Assembly (NCBI GenBank): GCA_017429475.1 | Contig: JAFROX010000001.1 | Location: 124,001 to 188,000, forward strand | Length of the DNA stretch: 64,000 bases | Direction of reading: 5' to 3' | DNA from: Bacteroidales bacterium | Lineage (GTDB): Bacteria > Bacteroidota > Bacteroidia > Bacteroidales > UBA932 | Position numbers and translations under genes: made by a program | Shown here: positions 8,495 to 17,853 of the stretch, piece after piece | Numbering within the stretch: the stretch's first letter is position 1 | How the letters are laid out: every line of letters starts with the position of its first letter | Notes under the pieces: model-generated | What the model saw: the letters and a program-made list of their open reading frames with translations, nothing else | Databases searched by the model: none | What the model was told of the DNA's origin: nothing

Positions 8495-8896
8495 ATGTCG
8501 CAGATCTTCGATCCCATACGCAAGAAATACGTAGAGCGCACTCCCGAGGAAGAAGTACGCCAGGGCGTCATTGCAAGCCTTATGGAAGTGATGGAAGTTC
8601 CCTCCACCCACATCGCAGTGGAGCAAGGATTCAAGTTCAACGGGCTGCAGTACCGCGCCGACGTGATCGTCTACCGCAAGGACCTCACCCCCGCCCTTCT
8701 GGTGGAGTGCAAGGCCCCTTCGGTCAAGCTCACCGGCAAAGTCATCGACCAGGTGGTGCGGTACAATATGGTGCTCGGCGTTGATTACATTATGATAACC
8801 AACGGCCGCAAAACCTGCCTGGCAAAGCTCGACCATACCACAGGAAGCTTCGAATTCATCACGGCGATTCCAAAATACAGCGAAATAGCGGCATGA
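8495..8896 (+). CDS. Type I restriction enzyme R N-terminal domain-like protein (HSDR_N_2)
   Basis: This 133-residue stand-alone protein resembles the nuclease N-terminal domain of HsdR. A PD-(D/E)xK-like core is visible in [11 protein letters not shown] and, 13 residues on, LLVECKAP, giving the D...ExK catalytic pattern. It lacks helicase domains and no hsdM/hsdS genes are nearby, so it is not part of a type I restriction system here. Such orphan genes are common beside housekeeping genes in Bacteroidota and their role is unknown. The stop overlaps the CCA-adding enzyme start by four bases, so they are coupled. Confidence 0.8.
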   Translation: MSQIFDPIRKKYVERTPEEEVRQGVIASLMEVMEVPSTHIAVEQGFKFNGLQYRADVIVYRKDLTPALLVECKAPSVKLTGKVIDQVVRYNMVLGVDYIMITNGRKTCLAKLDHTTGSFEFITAIPKYSEIAA

Positions 8897-10290
8897 AAGG
8901 TCCCCTTGACCATAGCATATTCAGGATAGTAAGCGAGCAGGCCCGCCTGCTCGGCGTACGGGCCTTCGTCATCGGCGGCTACGTCAGGGACTGGTTCCTG
9001 CACCGTCCCAGCAACGATGTAGACATAGTCGTGGAAGGCAGCGGCATCGAACTGGCCGCTTCGGTGGCTTCGAGGCTGCGCACCAAAGTCTCTGTGTTCA
9101 AGAATTTCGGCACGGCGATGCTGCGTTACAAAGGCATCGAGGTCGAATTCGTGGGCGCCCGTAAGGAATCATACAACCGCAACAGCCGCAACCCGATAGT
9201 GGAGAACGGCACCCTGGAGGATGACCAGCTGCGGCGCGACTTCACCATCAATGCGATGGCCTTCAGCCTGCAGGATGAAGACTTCGGAGAGCTGGTAGAC
9301 CCATTCGGCGGCATTCAGGACCTCAACAACGGCATAATCCGCACCCCCTGCGACCCCGATACCACCTACAGTGACGATCCCCTGAGGATGATCCGCGCCA
9401 TAAGGTTCTCCACCCAGCTCGGACTCACCATCGTCCCCGAATCCATAGATTCCATCCGCCGCAACCGCAGCAGGCTGGAAATCCTGTCGAAGGAGCGCAT
9501 TGCCGAAGAACTCCACAAGATTCTGCTGGCACCCAAGCCTTCAAGGGGTTTCGAGCTCTTCGACAGCTGCGATCTGCTTAGCATCATACTGCCTGTCGTG
9601 GCGAACCTCAAGGGCATCGAGACGATGGAGGGCCGCGGCCACAAAGACAACTTCAAGCATTCCCTCCAGGTGCTGGACAACGTCGCCGAAGTGAGCGACA
9701 ATCTGTGGCTGCGCTGGGCCGCGCTGCTGCACGACATAGGCAAACCCGCCACCAAGAAGTGGGATCCTGCCATCGGCTGGACTTTCCACAATCACGACTT
9801 CGTGGGAGCCAAAATGGTTCCCGGAGTGTTCAAGCAGCTGAAAATGCCGCTTAACGAAAAGATGAAATACGTGCAGAAGCTCGTTCAGCTCCATATGCGT
9901 CCCATCGCCCTCGTCACCGACGAAGTCACAGACTCGGCAGTCCGACGTCTCGTCTTTGACGCTTCGGACGACCTCGAGGACCTGATGATCCTCTGCAAGG
10001 CCGACATCACATCCAAGAACGACAAGAAGGTCGAGCTGTACAAGCATAACTACGATCTCGTGATGCAGAAAATCATCGAAGTGGAGGAGAAAGACCGCAT
10101 CCGCAATTTCAAGAATCCCATCACCGGAGACCTCATTATGGAGAAGTACGGACTGCCTCCGTGCAACCAGATAGGTATAATAAAGGAATTCGTCAAGAAT
10201 GCAATCCTCGACGGAGTGATTCCCAACGAATATGACGCCGCCTATAAGCTCATGGAGCAAAAAGCCCACGAGCTCGGCATCGGCGGGTGA
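8893..10290 (+). CDS. cca: CCA-adding tRNA nucleotidyltransferase with HD domain
   Basis: This 465-residue enzyme adds or repairs the CCA end of tRNAs, or is a poly(A) polymerase paralogue. The class II nucleotidyltransferase head has [10 protein letters not shown] (residues 22-31) followed by DVDIVVEG with the metal-binding DxD pair. The neck/body region includes DFTINAMAF and a [11 protein letters not shown] segment. A C-terminal HD domain has [12 protein letters not shown] around residue 278, typical of the HD-containing Bacteroidota/Gram-negative type. Start overlaps the HSDR_N gene by four bases. Confidence 0.92.
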   Translation: MKGPLDHSIFRIVSEQARLLGVRAFVIGGYVRDWFLHRPSNDVDIVVEGSGIELAASVASRLRTKVSVFKNFGTAMLRYKGIEVEFVGARKESYNRNSRNPIVENGTLEDDQLRRDFTINAMAFSLQDEDFGELVDPFGGIQDLNNGIIRTPCDPDTTYSDDPLRMIRAIRFSTQLGLTIVPESIDSIRRNRSRLEILSKERIAEELHKILLAPKPSRGFELFDSCDLLSIILPVVANLKGIETMEGRGHKDNFKHSLQVLDNVAEVSDNLWLRWAALLHDIGKPATKKWDPAIGWTFHNHDFVGAKMVPGVFKQLKMPLNEKMKYVQKLVQLHMRPIALVTDEVTDSAVRRLVFDASDDLEDLMILCKADITSKNDKKVELYKHNYDLVMQKIIEVEEKDRIRNFKNPITGDLIMEKYGLPPCNQIGIIKEFVKNAILDGVIPNEYDAAYKLMEQKAHELGIGG

Positions 10291-10309
10291 TTATTCCTTA
10301 TTCAGTCAG

Positions 10310-11680
10310 TTAAAAGATTCCTGCCCTTCTCCAGGGAGCGGCAGCCTCATCGCACAACTTGATGAAGTGTGCTTTCAGTTCGTCCCAACGGTAATACGGG
10401 CCTGAAACAGGTTCTATACCCGGGATGAGTATTTCTTTCTCGTTGTAGAGCACCTTTGTAAGGACTTCTCCCTTGTTGTTCTGGTAGAAGATCATCTGGC
10501 AGTTGGTGGCCATGGGAACCTGGAAGAAGGCATACCATCCGTTCAGGTGAGCCTCACGGTAAGGAAGACGCCTGTACTGCGGGTCATCTACACCCATAAG
10601 GGCGAAGAGCGGCAGGATGGAAGTGTCGTGCCCGAAACGCAGGTCGGCCGTACGATGGCTGCCGGGCTGCATAGCAGCGTCTGCCTTCTCGATGAAGTCC
10701 ATCATAAGAGGACGGATGGCATAGCGGATCACGTCACCGTTCTCCTGTGAACCTCCCCACATACGGTAGATAGAGTCATTGCCGCTTCCCCAGAAATAAA
10801 CCAGTTCCTCAGGCACGAAATACTTGCGGAAGATGTCGACGCCGAGGAAGTCGATAACCTGGCAAAGGCCACCGGCCGAGTAGCAGGCGCGTACAAATGT
10901 CTCGGGATTGCCCAGTATCTTCAGGGCAGCATCATAATCTGTGAACAGGGGCTTCAGGAAACGGGTGAAGTCATATCCGGGGGTTCCTTCGGCAGGAGCG
11001 AACGGAGCGGGTGCTGAACTGCTGCTACTGCTGCGATAACGGGCAAGCTGCTCGGCTGAGGGTGCTGCGGGCGGGGGAACGCCGGGCCTCGGTATGTTGA
11101 GGCTGGGGTTGATATATCTCATGAAACGCTCCGCGCTGGTGAAAGTGAACTCCTGACGGGGACTCTCCTCATTCAGCGCATTGGTGAAGTTGCACATACT
11201 CACGATGCAGCGGAAGTTGGTGCTGGAGAAACTGTTGACCTCCCAGCGGTCCTTGTTCTTGAACACTGCGGGGAAGCGCGCAACCATCCTCTGGGCCAGC
11301 ATCTGGTGCTCACGGGCGCCGCGGGGAGTCAGGGAGCCTTCCATTCCGACGTGAGCATCGACCACAGCCTTAACATCGGCATACAGTTCCTTTCCGGTCT
11401 GCGTCAGCAAATTGAGGGAATCCAACACGGCAAATCCCTCCATCGCCCTGCGGGCAAAAGTGGAATTCTGCTCATAGCGTGAGCCGTGACGGCCATAATG
11501 CGAGATGTAGAAAGGCTTGAATCCCTTGGGGGCTTTCGTGTCAACAATAGGATCAAACTCATACGAGTGCATATTGTTGGCGGCACGGTCTGGATTCTCA
11601 GAAATGAGTCTCAGGGCATCATCCTGAGCATATGCGCTTATGCACAGTGTCAGTGCAAGAAACAAAAACAGTTTTTTCAT
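10310..11680 (-). CDS. Secreted histidine-type phosphatase (MINPP/phytase-like)
   Basis: This 456-residue protein has a signal peptide (residues 1-18, ending SAYAQ) and the histidine acid phosphatase motif RHGSR with nucleophile His65. A distal FGHDTS motif supplies the His-Asp proton donor pair. The nearest known group is multiple inositol polyphosphate phosphatase of Bacteroides, which dephosphorylates phytate in the periplasm or outer-membrane vesicles. MINPPs usually carry HAE at the distal site, whereas HD is typical of bacterial phytases. A Pro/Ala/Ser-rich insertion with six consecutive serines interrupts the protein around residues 195-235. Confidence 0.85.
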   Translation of the reverse strand: MKKLFLFLALTLCISAYAQDDALRLISENPDRAANNMHSYEFDPIVDTKAPKGFKPFYISHYGRHGSRYEQNSTFARRAMEGFAVLDSLNLLTQTGKELYADVKAVVDAHVGMEGSLTPRGAREHQMLAQRMVARFPAVFKNKDRWEVNSFSSTNFRCIVSMCNFTNALNEESPRQEFTFTSAERFMRYINPSLNIPRPGVPPPAAPSAEQLARYRSSSSSSAPAPFAPAEGTPGYDFTRFLKPLFTDYDAALKILGNPETFVRACYSAGGLCQVIDFLGVDIFRKYFVPEELVYFWGSGNDSIYRMWGGSQENGDVIRYAIRPLMMDFIEKADAAMQPGSHRTADLRFGHDTSILPLFALMGVDDPQYRRLPYREAHLNGWYAFFQVPMATNCQMIFYQNNKGEVLTKVLYNEKEILIPGIEPVSGPYYRWDELKAHFIKLCDEAAAPWRRAGIF

Positions 11681-11730
11681 AAGTCGGGTTTATTTCCATA
11701 AAGATACCACATTTTTTACAAATCTGGTAT

Positions 11731-11738
11731 TATCTTTG
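11731..11738 (+). promoter_or_regulatory. -7 promoter box (TATCTTTG) before M28 peptidase gene
   Basis: TATCTTTG matches TAnnTTTG. It ends four bases before an ATG at 11743 and 19 bases before the ATG at 11758; the second spacing gives an ordinary leader and supports the downstream start. Confidence 0.5.
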
Positions 11739-11757
11739 AGCGATGCCTCGATTCGTA

Positions 11758-13071
11758 ATGAAAAAAACGGTCATATCACTCCTGCTCGCCTCGCTGACAA
11801 TATTCTGTGCCTCGGCTCAGGATCTGTCTGCGAACCTCAGGCGGCACGTAGAATATCTCGCTGCTCCCGAGATGCAGGGCCGCAAGGCCGGCGGCGAAGG
11901 TGAATCAAAGGCTGCGTCATATATTTACGACAGGCTCTATCAGGCCGGACTGACAATGCTCACCAGCCGCGAAGGAGACAGCTTTCTCATAATTGAGGAT
12001 GGCGACACCCTGCGTTCCTGCAACGTTGCCGGAATCCTTCAGGGATATGACAAAGACCTCCGCGAAGAATACATAGTTGTCGGTGCGCATATCGACCATC
12101 TTGGCACCTATCCCGTAACTGTAGACGGAGAGCTGATGACCGGCATTTACCGCGGAGCCGATGCGAACGCTTCCGGGGTCGCTGCGCTCATCGAGGCAGC
12201 CAACATCCTGAGCAGCAATGCCTTGTTTTTGCGCCGTTCCGTCATTTTCGTTGGCTTCGGCGCCGGAGAAGAGCAGTATGCCGGAGCCCGTTTCTTCACA
12301 TCGGGAGGAGAGTTCGCCGATGTCGGTAACATCAAGCTGATGGTCAACCTCGACATGCTCGGCCGCGGTACTGTTGAAAATCCTTTCGAGATTTATTCCG
12401 TCATCGGGCGCAACGACCTTGCCGCAATGACTGCCTACGTGACGGAAAATGAATCCGTCACCACCCGTCCGGGCATCCACAACGGTGAGGTTTTCTCTTC
12501 GGACCACCTTGCCTTCGACCTCGTAGACATACCCACCCTCACTTTCTCGACTGGAAGGAGCCGCGAGTTCCGGACTTCGAGAGACACTCCGGACCTTGTC
12601 CTCTACAACAAGCTCGCTTCCGAAACGCATTACATTGCGACCTTCCTCAAATGCATGGCATCCAAGGACCTTCTCTTCCCTTCTGCAAGCGTCTCGGGCA
12701 AAGATGAAGGCGGTGATTTCACATACGCGATGTCTGACTGCGACAAGCCGCCGCAGTTCTTCCACTCCGACCTCAAGCACTTCATGGACGCCTGGGTATA
12801 CCGCTATGTCAAATATCCCCAAAGCGCTGTCGACCAGGGCATTCAGGGCACCGTAAACGTATCTTTCATCATAGAGAAAGACGGCAGCGTCAGCAACGTC
12901 AAGGTGGCCAAGGGTGTAGACGAACTGCTCGATGCGGAAGCAGTCAAGGTGATTACCGCCTCTCCCAAATGGATTCCGGGAGAAATCGGACGCAGGAAAG
13001 TCCGCTGCCACGTCACCGTCCCGGTAGAGTTCCGTCTTCAGAAAGGGGGCAGTTTCAACCTCAAGCGCTAA
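11758..13071 (+). CDS. Secreted M28 zinc aminopeptidase with C-terminal TonB domain
   Basis: This 437-residue protein has a signal peptide (MKKTVISLLLASLTIFCASA) and an M28 peptidase domain with all five zinc-ligand positions: His111 in GAHIDHLG, Asp135 in GADANASG, Glu171/172, Asp199 in VNLDMLGR and His250 in SSDHLAF. Residues 340-427 form a TonB C-terminal domain, with YPQSAVDQGIQGTV and FIIEKDGSV, the signature used by TonB to contact outer-membrane receptors. Such a fusion is unusual. An ATG five codons upstream is also possible, but 11758 starts cleanly with the signal peptide. Confidence 0.85.
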   Translation: MKKTVISLLLASLTIFCASAQDLSANLRRHVEYLAAPEMQGRKAGGEGESKAASYIYDRLYQAGLTMLTSREGDSFLIIEDGDTLRSCNVAGILQGYDKDLREEYIVVGAHIDHLGTYPVTVDGELMTGIYRGADANASGVAALIEAANILSSNALFLRRSVIFVGFGAGEEQYAGARFFTSGGEFADVGNIKLMVNLDMLGRGTVENPFEIYSVIGRNDLAAMTAYVTENESVTTRPGIHNGEVFSSDHLAFDLVDIPTLTFSTGRSREFRTSRDTPDLVLYNKLASETHYIATFLKCMASKDLLFPSASVSGKDEGGDFTYAMSDCDKPPQFFHSDLKHFMDAWVYRYVKYPQSAVDQGIQGTVNVSFIIEKDGSVSNVKVAKGVDELLDAEAVKVITASPKWIPGEIGRRKVRCHVTVPVEFRLQKGGSFNLKR

Positions 13072-13091
13072 TTGTTTATCAGCGATTTTTA

Positions 13092-13099
13092 TATATTTG
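13092..13099 (+). promoter_or_regulatory. -7 promoter box (TATATTTG) before leuS
   Basis: TATATTTG matches TAnnTTTG exactly and lies 23 bases upstream of the leuS ATG. A TTG at 13072-13074 lies 17 bases upstream, slightly short for a -33 element. Confidence 0.55.
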
Positions 13100-13122
13100 C
13101 GGGATATAATCAAAATCCGCAA

Positions 13123-15888
13123 ATGGAATACAATTTCGCTCAGATCGAAAAGAAATGGCAGCAATATTGGGCTGACAACCACACTTTTCAAACAAACAAC
13201 GATTCATCCAAACCCAAATATTACGTCCTGGACATGTTCCCCTACCCCAGCGGCGCCGGCCTCCACGTAGGTCACCCCCTGGGCTACATAGCCAGTGACA
13301 TCTACAGCCGATACAAAAGGCTGAAAGGCTTCAACGTGCTCCATCCGATGGGCTACGACGCATTCGGACTGCCCGCAGAACAATATGCCATCCAGACCGG
13401 ACAGCACCCCGCCACAACCACCGAGAACAACATCGCCCGATACCGCCAGCAGATGGACAAAATCGGATTTTCGTATGACTGGGACCGCGAAGTTCGCACC
13501 TGTGACCCCGCATATTACAAATGGACGCAATGGGCGTTCCTCAAGATGTTCGACAGCTGGTACGACAAGGACCTTGACAAGGCTGTTCCTATCGCAACCC
13601 TGATCGAGGCTTTTGAGAAAAACGGCAACACCGCCGTCAATGCAGCGTGCGGCAACGTCAAGACTTTCACCGCGGATGAATGGAAGTCTATGAGCGAAAC
13701 AGAACAAAGAGCCGTGCTGATGCAGTACAGGATAGCATACCAGGGCGAAACCACCGTCAACTGGTGTCCCAAGCTCGGCACTGTGCTGGCCAATGACGAG
13801 GTCAAGGAAGGTCTCTCGGTGAGAGGTGGATTCCCCGTAGAGCAGAAAAAGATGAAACAGTGGCAGCTGCGCGTCAGCGCCTATGCCGAAAGGCTGCTCA
13901 GCGGTCTCGACGGGCTGGACTGGACCGATTCCCTCAAGGAGATGCAGCGCAACTGGATCGGCCGTTCACAGGGAGCGGAAATGACGTTCAAGGTATACAA
14001 CGGCGACAAGGAATATGATATGGTGATTTTCACCACCCGCGCCGACACCATATTCGGAGTCACCTTCATGGTTCTCGCTCCCGAGAGCGACTGGGTGGGT
14101 AAACTCACAACCCCTGAGCAGAAGGAAGCTGTCGAAGCGTATCTGGCGGCAGCCAAGAAGAAGACCGAGAGGGAGCGCATCGCCGAGACCCGTCATGTCA
14201 CCGGAGTGTTCAGCGGTTCCTATGCAGTCAATCCCCTTACCGGCGACAGGGTTCCGGTATGGATTTCAGAATATGTTCTTGCAGGCTACGGCACCGGCGC
14301 CATTATGGCGGTTCCGGCCCACGACAGCCGAGACTATGTTTTCGCACGCGAATTCAACCTTCCTATCATTCCGCTTATCGAGGGCTGCGATGTCAGCCAG
14401 GAAAGCTTCGATGCCAAGGAAGGCATAATGTGCAACTCGGGATTCCTCAACGGAATGACAGTGCAGCAGGCCATCCCGGCCGCCATCGACTATGTCGAGA
14501 GCAAGGGCATCGGCAAACGCAAGATCAACTACCGCCTGCGCGACGCCATCTTCTCCCGCCAGCGCTACTGGGGCGAGCCCTTCCCCATCTATTTCAAGGA
14601 AGGCACCGCTTATGCCATGCCTGAGGACAAGCTTCCTCTGGAACTTCCCGCAATCGACGAGTTCAAACCTACCGAGACCGGAGAACCGCCTCTGGCAAGG
14701 GCAAAGGAATGGACTTACGAAGGCTGGCCCATCGAGAAAAGCACGATGCCCGGTTTCGCAGGCAGCAGCGCGTACTATCTGCGCTATATGGACCCGAAGA
14801 ACGACAAAGCGCTCGTAAGCCGCGAGGCAGACGAATACTGGCGCAATGTCGACCTCTACATAGGCGGCACAGAGCACGCCACAGGCCACCTGATCTACTC
14901 ACGCTTCTGGAACAAGTTCCTCTATGACCTCGGCTATGTATGCGAGCAGGAACCTTTCAGGAAGCTCATAAACCAGGGAATGATCCAGGGCCGCAGCAAC
15001 TTCGTATACCGTATCAAAGGTACAAACACCTTCGTATCCTGCGGACTCAAGGACAACTACGACACCACCGAGATCCACGTCGACGTCAACATAGTGCATA
15101 ACGACCGTCTCGACCTTGAAGCCTTCAAGGCCTGGTCTCCTGAATACGCGACTGCCGAATTCATCCTCGAAGACGGCGAATACGTATGCGGCTACGCTGT
15201 CGAGAAGATGAGCAAGTCGATGTACAACGTAGTCAACCCCGACAAGATCTGCGCCGACTATGGCGCAGACACCCTCCGCCTCTACGAGATGTTCCTCGGT
15301 CCCCTGGAGCAGAGCAAGCCCTGGGATACCAAAGGAATCGACGGAGTACACCGTTTCCTGCGCAAGTTCTACCGTATGTTCCTCAACGAGGCCGGCGAAT
15401 TCTGCGTCAGTGACGAAAAGGCCTCTGCCGCCGAGCTCAAGACACTTCACAAACTCATCGAGAAAGAATCCTGGGACATCGAGCATTTCTCATTCAACAC
15501 CACGGTCAGCGCCTTTATGATTGCCGTGAACGACCTGGCTGCCCTCGGCTGCAACAAGAGGGAAATCCTCGAGCCGATGGTCATCCTCATCTCCCCGTTC
15601 GCGCCTCACGTCGCTGAGGAACTCTGGAGTCTGCTGGGCCACAAAGAGACCATCACCTATGCAAGTTTCCCCGAATTCAACCCTGCATATACGGTCGAAG
15701 ACTCCTTCGAATATCCGGTATCGTTCAACGGAAAACTCCGTTTCAAGATAACCCTGGCCAAGAGCCTGTCACAACAGGAAGCCGCTGACGCCGTGCGCAG
15801 TGACGAGAGAACTGCCAAATATCTGAACGGAGGCACCATCAAGAAGATCATCGTAGTTCCTTCCAAGATCATCAACGTGGTATGTTGA
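13123..15888 (+). CDS. leuS: Leucyl-tRNA synthetase
   Basis: This 921-residue class I synthetase charges tRNA-Leu. The HIGH-equivalent motif is in [15 protein letters not shown] near residue 45, and the KMSKS motif is in [10 protein letters not shown] near residue 705. Between them lie the CP1 editing domain (with the threonine-rich TTRADTIFG segment and the [15 protein letters not shown] motif) and the zinc-binding region. Start ATG 13123 begins [13 protein letters not shown], the normal N-terminus; an in-frame TTG 51 bases upstream precedes the promoter box and is rejected. It overlaps the YitT gene by seven bases. Confidence 0.96.
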   Translation: MEYNFAQIEKKWQQYWADNHTFQTNNDSSKPKYYVLDMFPYPSGAGLHVGHPLGYIASDIYSRYKRLKGFNVLHPMGYDAFGLPAEQYAIQTGQHPATTTENNIARYRQQMDKIGFSYDWDREVRTCDPAYYKWTQWAFLKMFDSWYDKDLDKAVPIATLIEAFEKNGNTAVNAACGNVKTFTADEWKSMSETEQRAVLMQYRIAYQGETTVNWCPKLGTVLANDEVKEGLSVRGGFPVEQKKMKQWQLRVSAYAERLLSGLDGLDWTDSLKEMQRNWIGRSQGAEMTFKVYNGDKEYDMVIFTTRADTIFGVTFMVLAPESDWVGKLTTPEQKEAVEAYLAAAKKKTERERIAETRHVTGVFSGSYAVNPLTGDRVPVWISEYVLAGYGTGAIMAVPAHDSRDYVFAREFNLPIIPLIEGCDVSQESFDAKEGIMCNSGFLNGMTVQQAIPAAIDYVESKGIGKRKINYRLRDAIFSRQRYWGEPFPIYFKEGTAYAMPEDKLPLELPAIDEFKPTETGEPPLARAKEWTYEGWPIEKSTMPGFAGSSAYYLRYMDPKNDKALVSREADEYWRNVDLYIGGTEHATGHLIYSRFWNKFLYDLGYVCEQEPFRKLINQGMIQGRSNFVYRIKGTNTFVSCGLKDNYDTTEIHVDVNIVHNDRLDLEAFKAWSPEYATAEFILEDGEYVCGYAVEKMSKSMYNVVNPDKICADYGADTLRLYEMFLGPLEQSKPWDTKGIDGVHRFLRKFYRMFLNEAGEFCVSDEKASAAELKTLHKLIEKESWDIEHFSFNTTVSAFMIAVNDLAALGCNKREILEPMVILISPFAPHVAEELWSLLGHKETITYASFPEFNPAYTVEDSFEYPVSFNGKLRFKITLAKSLSQQEAADAVRSDERTAKYLNGGTIKKIIVVPSKIINVVC

Positions 15889-16781
15889 CGCAACGCACTT
15901 TCTGGACTGCGGTCAAGGAATATGCCATTATCTTCCTCGGGCTGCTGCTTTACGTATCAGCGTGGAGCGTCTTCCTGCTGCCGAACAATATGGTCGGAGG
16001 TGGTGTTTCTGGTATGGGAGCCATTATCCAGTATGCAACAGGTTTCAAGATCAGTTACACCTACTTCATAGTCAATGCAGTCCTTCTGGCCATTGCGTTG
16101 AAGATCCTTGGCCGCAGTTTCGGTGCTAAGACCATATTCGCAGTGATCGTGACCACCGTCCTGTTCAGGGTAATGCCTGGTGTCATTCCTTCAGACTTCA
16201 TCAACGAATTCGCCCACGAGAACGGAAGGCTCACCTGCGCCCTTTTCGGAGGTGCCCTCTCAGGTCTTGGAATCGCCATCACCTTCACCCAGGGAGGCAG
16301 CAGCGGCGGCACCGACATCATAGCCCTGATCATCAACAAGTACCGGAGCATATCCCCCGGCAGCATCATAGTGGCAATAGACGTGCTGATCATATCATCC
16401 ACCCTGCTCATTCCTTCTGCAGGAACCTTCGGCACCAGGCTTGCCACAGTAATCTATGGTTTTGTGACTTCAGCGGTCTTCAGCTACACGCTCGACCTTT
16501 TCCTGAACGGTAACAAGCAGTGCGTGCAGATCATGGTCTTCTCAAGGAAGTACGCAGAGATCGCGGATGCCATCACCCAGGAAGCCCACCGTGGAGTGAC
16601 TGCCATCCACAGCGAAGGATGGTACACCCATACCGAGAGTGAAATCGTCACTGTCGTCGCACGGAAACAGGAATCAAGTCAGATTCTGAGAATCATCAAG
16701 AAAGTCGACGACACCGCATTTGTGTCCGTAAGCATTGTCAGCGGCGTGTTTGGCAAGGGTTTCGAGCAAATCAAAAAATAA
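15882..16781 (+). CDS. YitT family membrane protein (DUF161 and DUF2179)
   Basis: This 299-residue protein has about five or six membrane segments in residues 15-205, with the family pattern [16 protein letters not shown] and GGSSGGTDI (two halves of the DUF161 fold). A soluble C-terminal DUF2179 domain follows (residues 215-299, with [16 protein letters not shown]). YitT proteins are conserved inner-membrane proteins without an agreed function; transport has been suggested. The start overlaps the leuS stop by seven bases, so translation is probably coupled. Confidence 0.9.
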   Translation: MLTQRTFWTAVKEYAIIFLGLLLYVSAWSVFLLPNNMVGGGVSGMGAIIQYATGFKISYTYFIVNAVLLAIALKILGRSFGAKTIFAVIVTTVLFRVMPGVIPSDFINEFAHENGRLTCALFGGALSGLGIAITFTQGGSSGGTDIIALIINKYRSISPGSIIVAIDVLIISSTLLIPSAGTFGTRLATVIYGFVTSAVFSYTLDLFLNGNKQCVQIMVFSRKYAEIADAITQEAHRGVTAIHSEGWYTHTESEIVTVVARKQESSQILRIIKKVDDTAFVSVSIVSGVFGKGFEQIKK

Positions 16782-16787
16782 GATTTG

Positions 16788-16877
16788 TTTTTCCATTCTT
16801 GTATTTGGAAAAATCGTCACAGCACAATTCATTGTTGAATTTTTGGCGAGGTGTAGATTACTATATTTCGCCAAAAA
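16788..16877 (+). promoter_or_regulatory. Two inverted repeats upstream of the AraC-type HTH gene
   Basis: TTTTTCCA (16788-16795) pairs with TGGAAAAA (16806-16813), and TTTTTGGCGA (16840-16849) pairs exactly with TCGCCAAAAA (16868-16877). The second repeat encloses TATATTTC, a near match to the -7 box, and ends nine bases before the ATG at 16887. The placement suits an operator for the adjacent regulator, or an RNA hairpin masking the start. Neither is a normal terminator because no T-tract follows. Confidence 0.45.
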
Positions 16878-16886
16878 AATTAAACA

Positions 16887-17495
16887 ATGATCAAAATCCT
16901 TTTCATCGCGGCCGCCCTGCTTTCGATTATTCTGGCGGCCACTTGCGTTTACCTTTTCAAACGCACCAGGAATCTTCAACAGTCTGAACCCCAAGCCCCG
17001 GTACGGCCCTATCTGAGCCCGGAGATGATTGCTGACGAAGACATCGGATCAGCCGAAGCCCTCCTGTGCGACAACCACCAGGCCATCTGCGAGCATCTGA
17101 TGGAATATCTTGAGAAAGAGAAGCCATATCTCAACCCCAACATCAAGATCATTGACGTTGCAGACTGTCTGAAAACCAACAAATCCTACCTGTCAAGGGT
17201 CATCAATTCCCATTTTAAGAAAAATTTCAGCCAGTTCATAAACTGGTACCGTGTCCGGGACTCCATGGACCTTTATATGAGAGATCCCACTATCGACATC
17301 TCGACAATGGCCTCCAAATCGGGATTTCAGTCGATGACGACATTCAACACCGCATTCACAAGATATACAGGAATGACACCAGGGGAATGGTGCAAGAAAT
17401 ACAAGAATGACATCAAGTATGAAATGGTTAAGAAAGAGAAAAAGAAGAGAGAGACTGCGAAGAATACAGTTGCAAAAGCTGATGGAGCGCGCTGA
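16887..17495 (+). CDS. Membrane-anchored AraC-type helix-turn-helix protein
   Basis: This 202-residue protein has one N-terminal membrane helix (residues 4-24) and a C-terminal AraC/XylS DNA-binding domain (about residues 75-175). Both HTH halves are visible: KIIDVADCLKTNKSYLSRVINS and the second half ending FQSMTTFNTAFTRYTGMTPGEW. In Bacteroidota, HTH proteins of this build usually carry a long sensor or TPR part; here only about 45 residues separate membrane and HTH. The tail is very basic (KKEKKKR). Its last 89 bases overlap the next gene's longest frame. Target genes are unknown. Confidence 0.75.
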   Translation: MIKILFIAAALLSIILAATCVYLFKRTRNLQQSEPQAPVRPYLSPEMIADEDIGSAEALLCDNHQAICEHLMEYLEKEKPYLNPNIKIIDVADCLKTNKSYLSRVINSHFKKNFSQFINWYRVRDSMDLYMRDPTIDISTMASKSGFQSMTTFNTAFTRYTGMTPGEWCKKYKNDIKYEMVKKEKKKRETAKNTVAKADGAR

Positions 17496-17853
17496 CGAGA
17501 TCGTCAGCGAAAAGCAGCTGTTTCTGAAACCCGATTTCTCAAAGAGGGACCTGGCCATTGAACTGCGCACGAACAGGACCTATATTACAGAGGCCCTGTC
17601 CACCTGCAGGCAATGCCGATGGAGGGAGTATGTCGCATCGTTCCGGGTCAAGCATTTCCTTAAAACAGCCAGTCTGGAGGAGAACAGGAGGCTTACCCTG
17701 GAGGGAATTGCGATAAAATGCGGGTTCGGGTCAGCAAAAACCCTGAACCGCTATCTGATGCAGGAATACGGGATAAGAGCTACAGACTACAGGAAGAACT
17801 TGTCAACATCCTTGAGGGCGGAGGGCAGCGCAAAGACAGCCACCCTGTCATAG
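17407..17853 (+). CDS. Second AraC-type helix-turn-helix protein, overlapping the first
   Basis: This frame encodes up to 148 residues with a second AraC-like DNA-binding domain. LFLKPDFSKRDLAIELRTNR resembles the start of the first HTH, and TLEGIAIKCGFGSAKTLNRY the second HTH, followed by YGIRATDYRK. The start is uncertain: ATG 17407 gives 148 residues, while ATG 17482 gives 123 and begins just inside the stop of the upstream gene. It lies +1 relative to the upstream frame, so the pair could be coupled genes or a disrupted single gene with two HTH domains. The 3' end overlaps convergent trkA by 67 bases. Confidence 0.6.
   Translation: MTSSMKWLRKRKRRERLRRIQLQKLMERADEIVSEKQLFLKPDFSKRDLAIELRTNRTYITEALSTCRQCRWREYVASFRVKHFLKTASLEENRRLTLEGIAIKCGFGSAKTLNRYLMQEYGIRATDYRKNLSTSLRAEGSAKTATLS

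Noticed and set aside
8495-8896. Remnant of a type I restriction-modification system
   Set aside because: Only the HSDR_N-like domain is present and no hsdM, hsdS or helicase fragment is nearby. The gene is compact and coupled to cca, so it looks like a stand-alone conserved gene.
13072-13122. Extended leuS start at a TTG codon
   Set aside because: The extension includes the probable -7 promoter box and precedes the normal MEYNFAQ N-terminus.
17440-17495. Programmed -1 frameshift joining the two HTH genes
   Set aside because: The frames differ by +1, and no canonical slippery heptamer with a downstream structure is positioned to join them.
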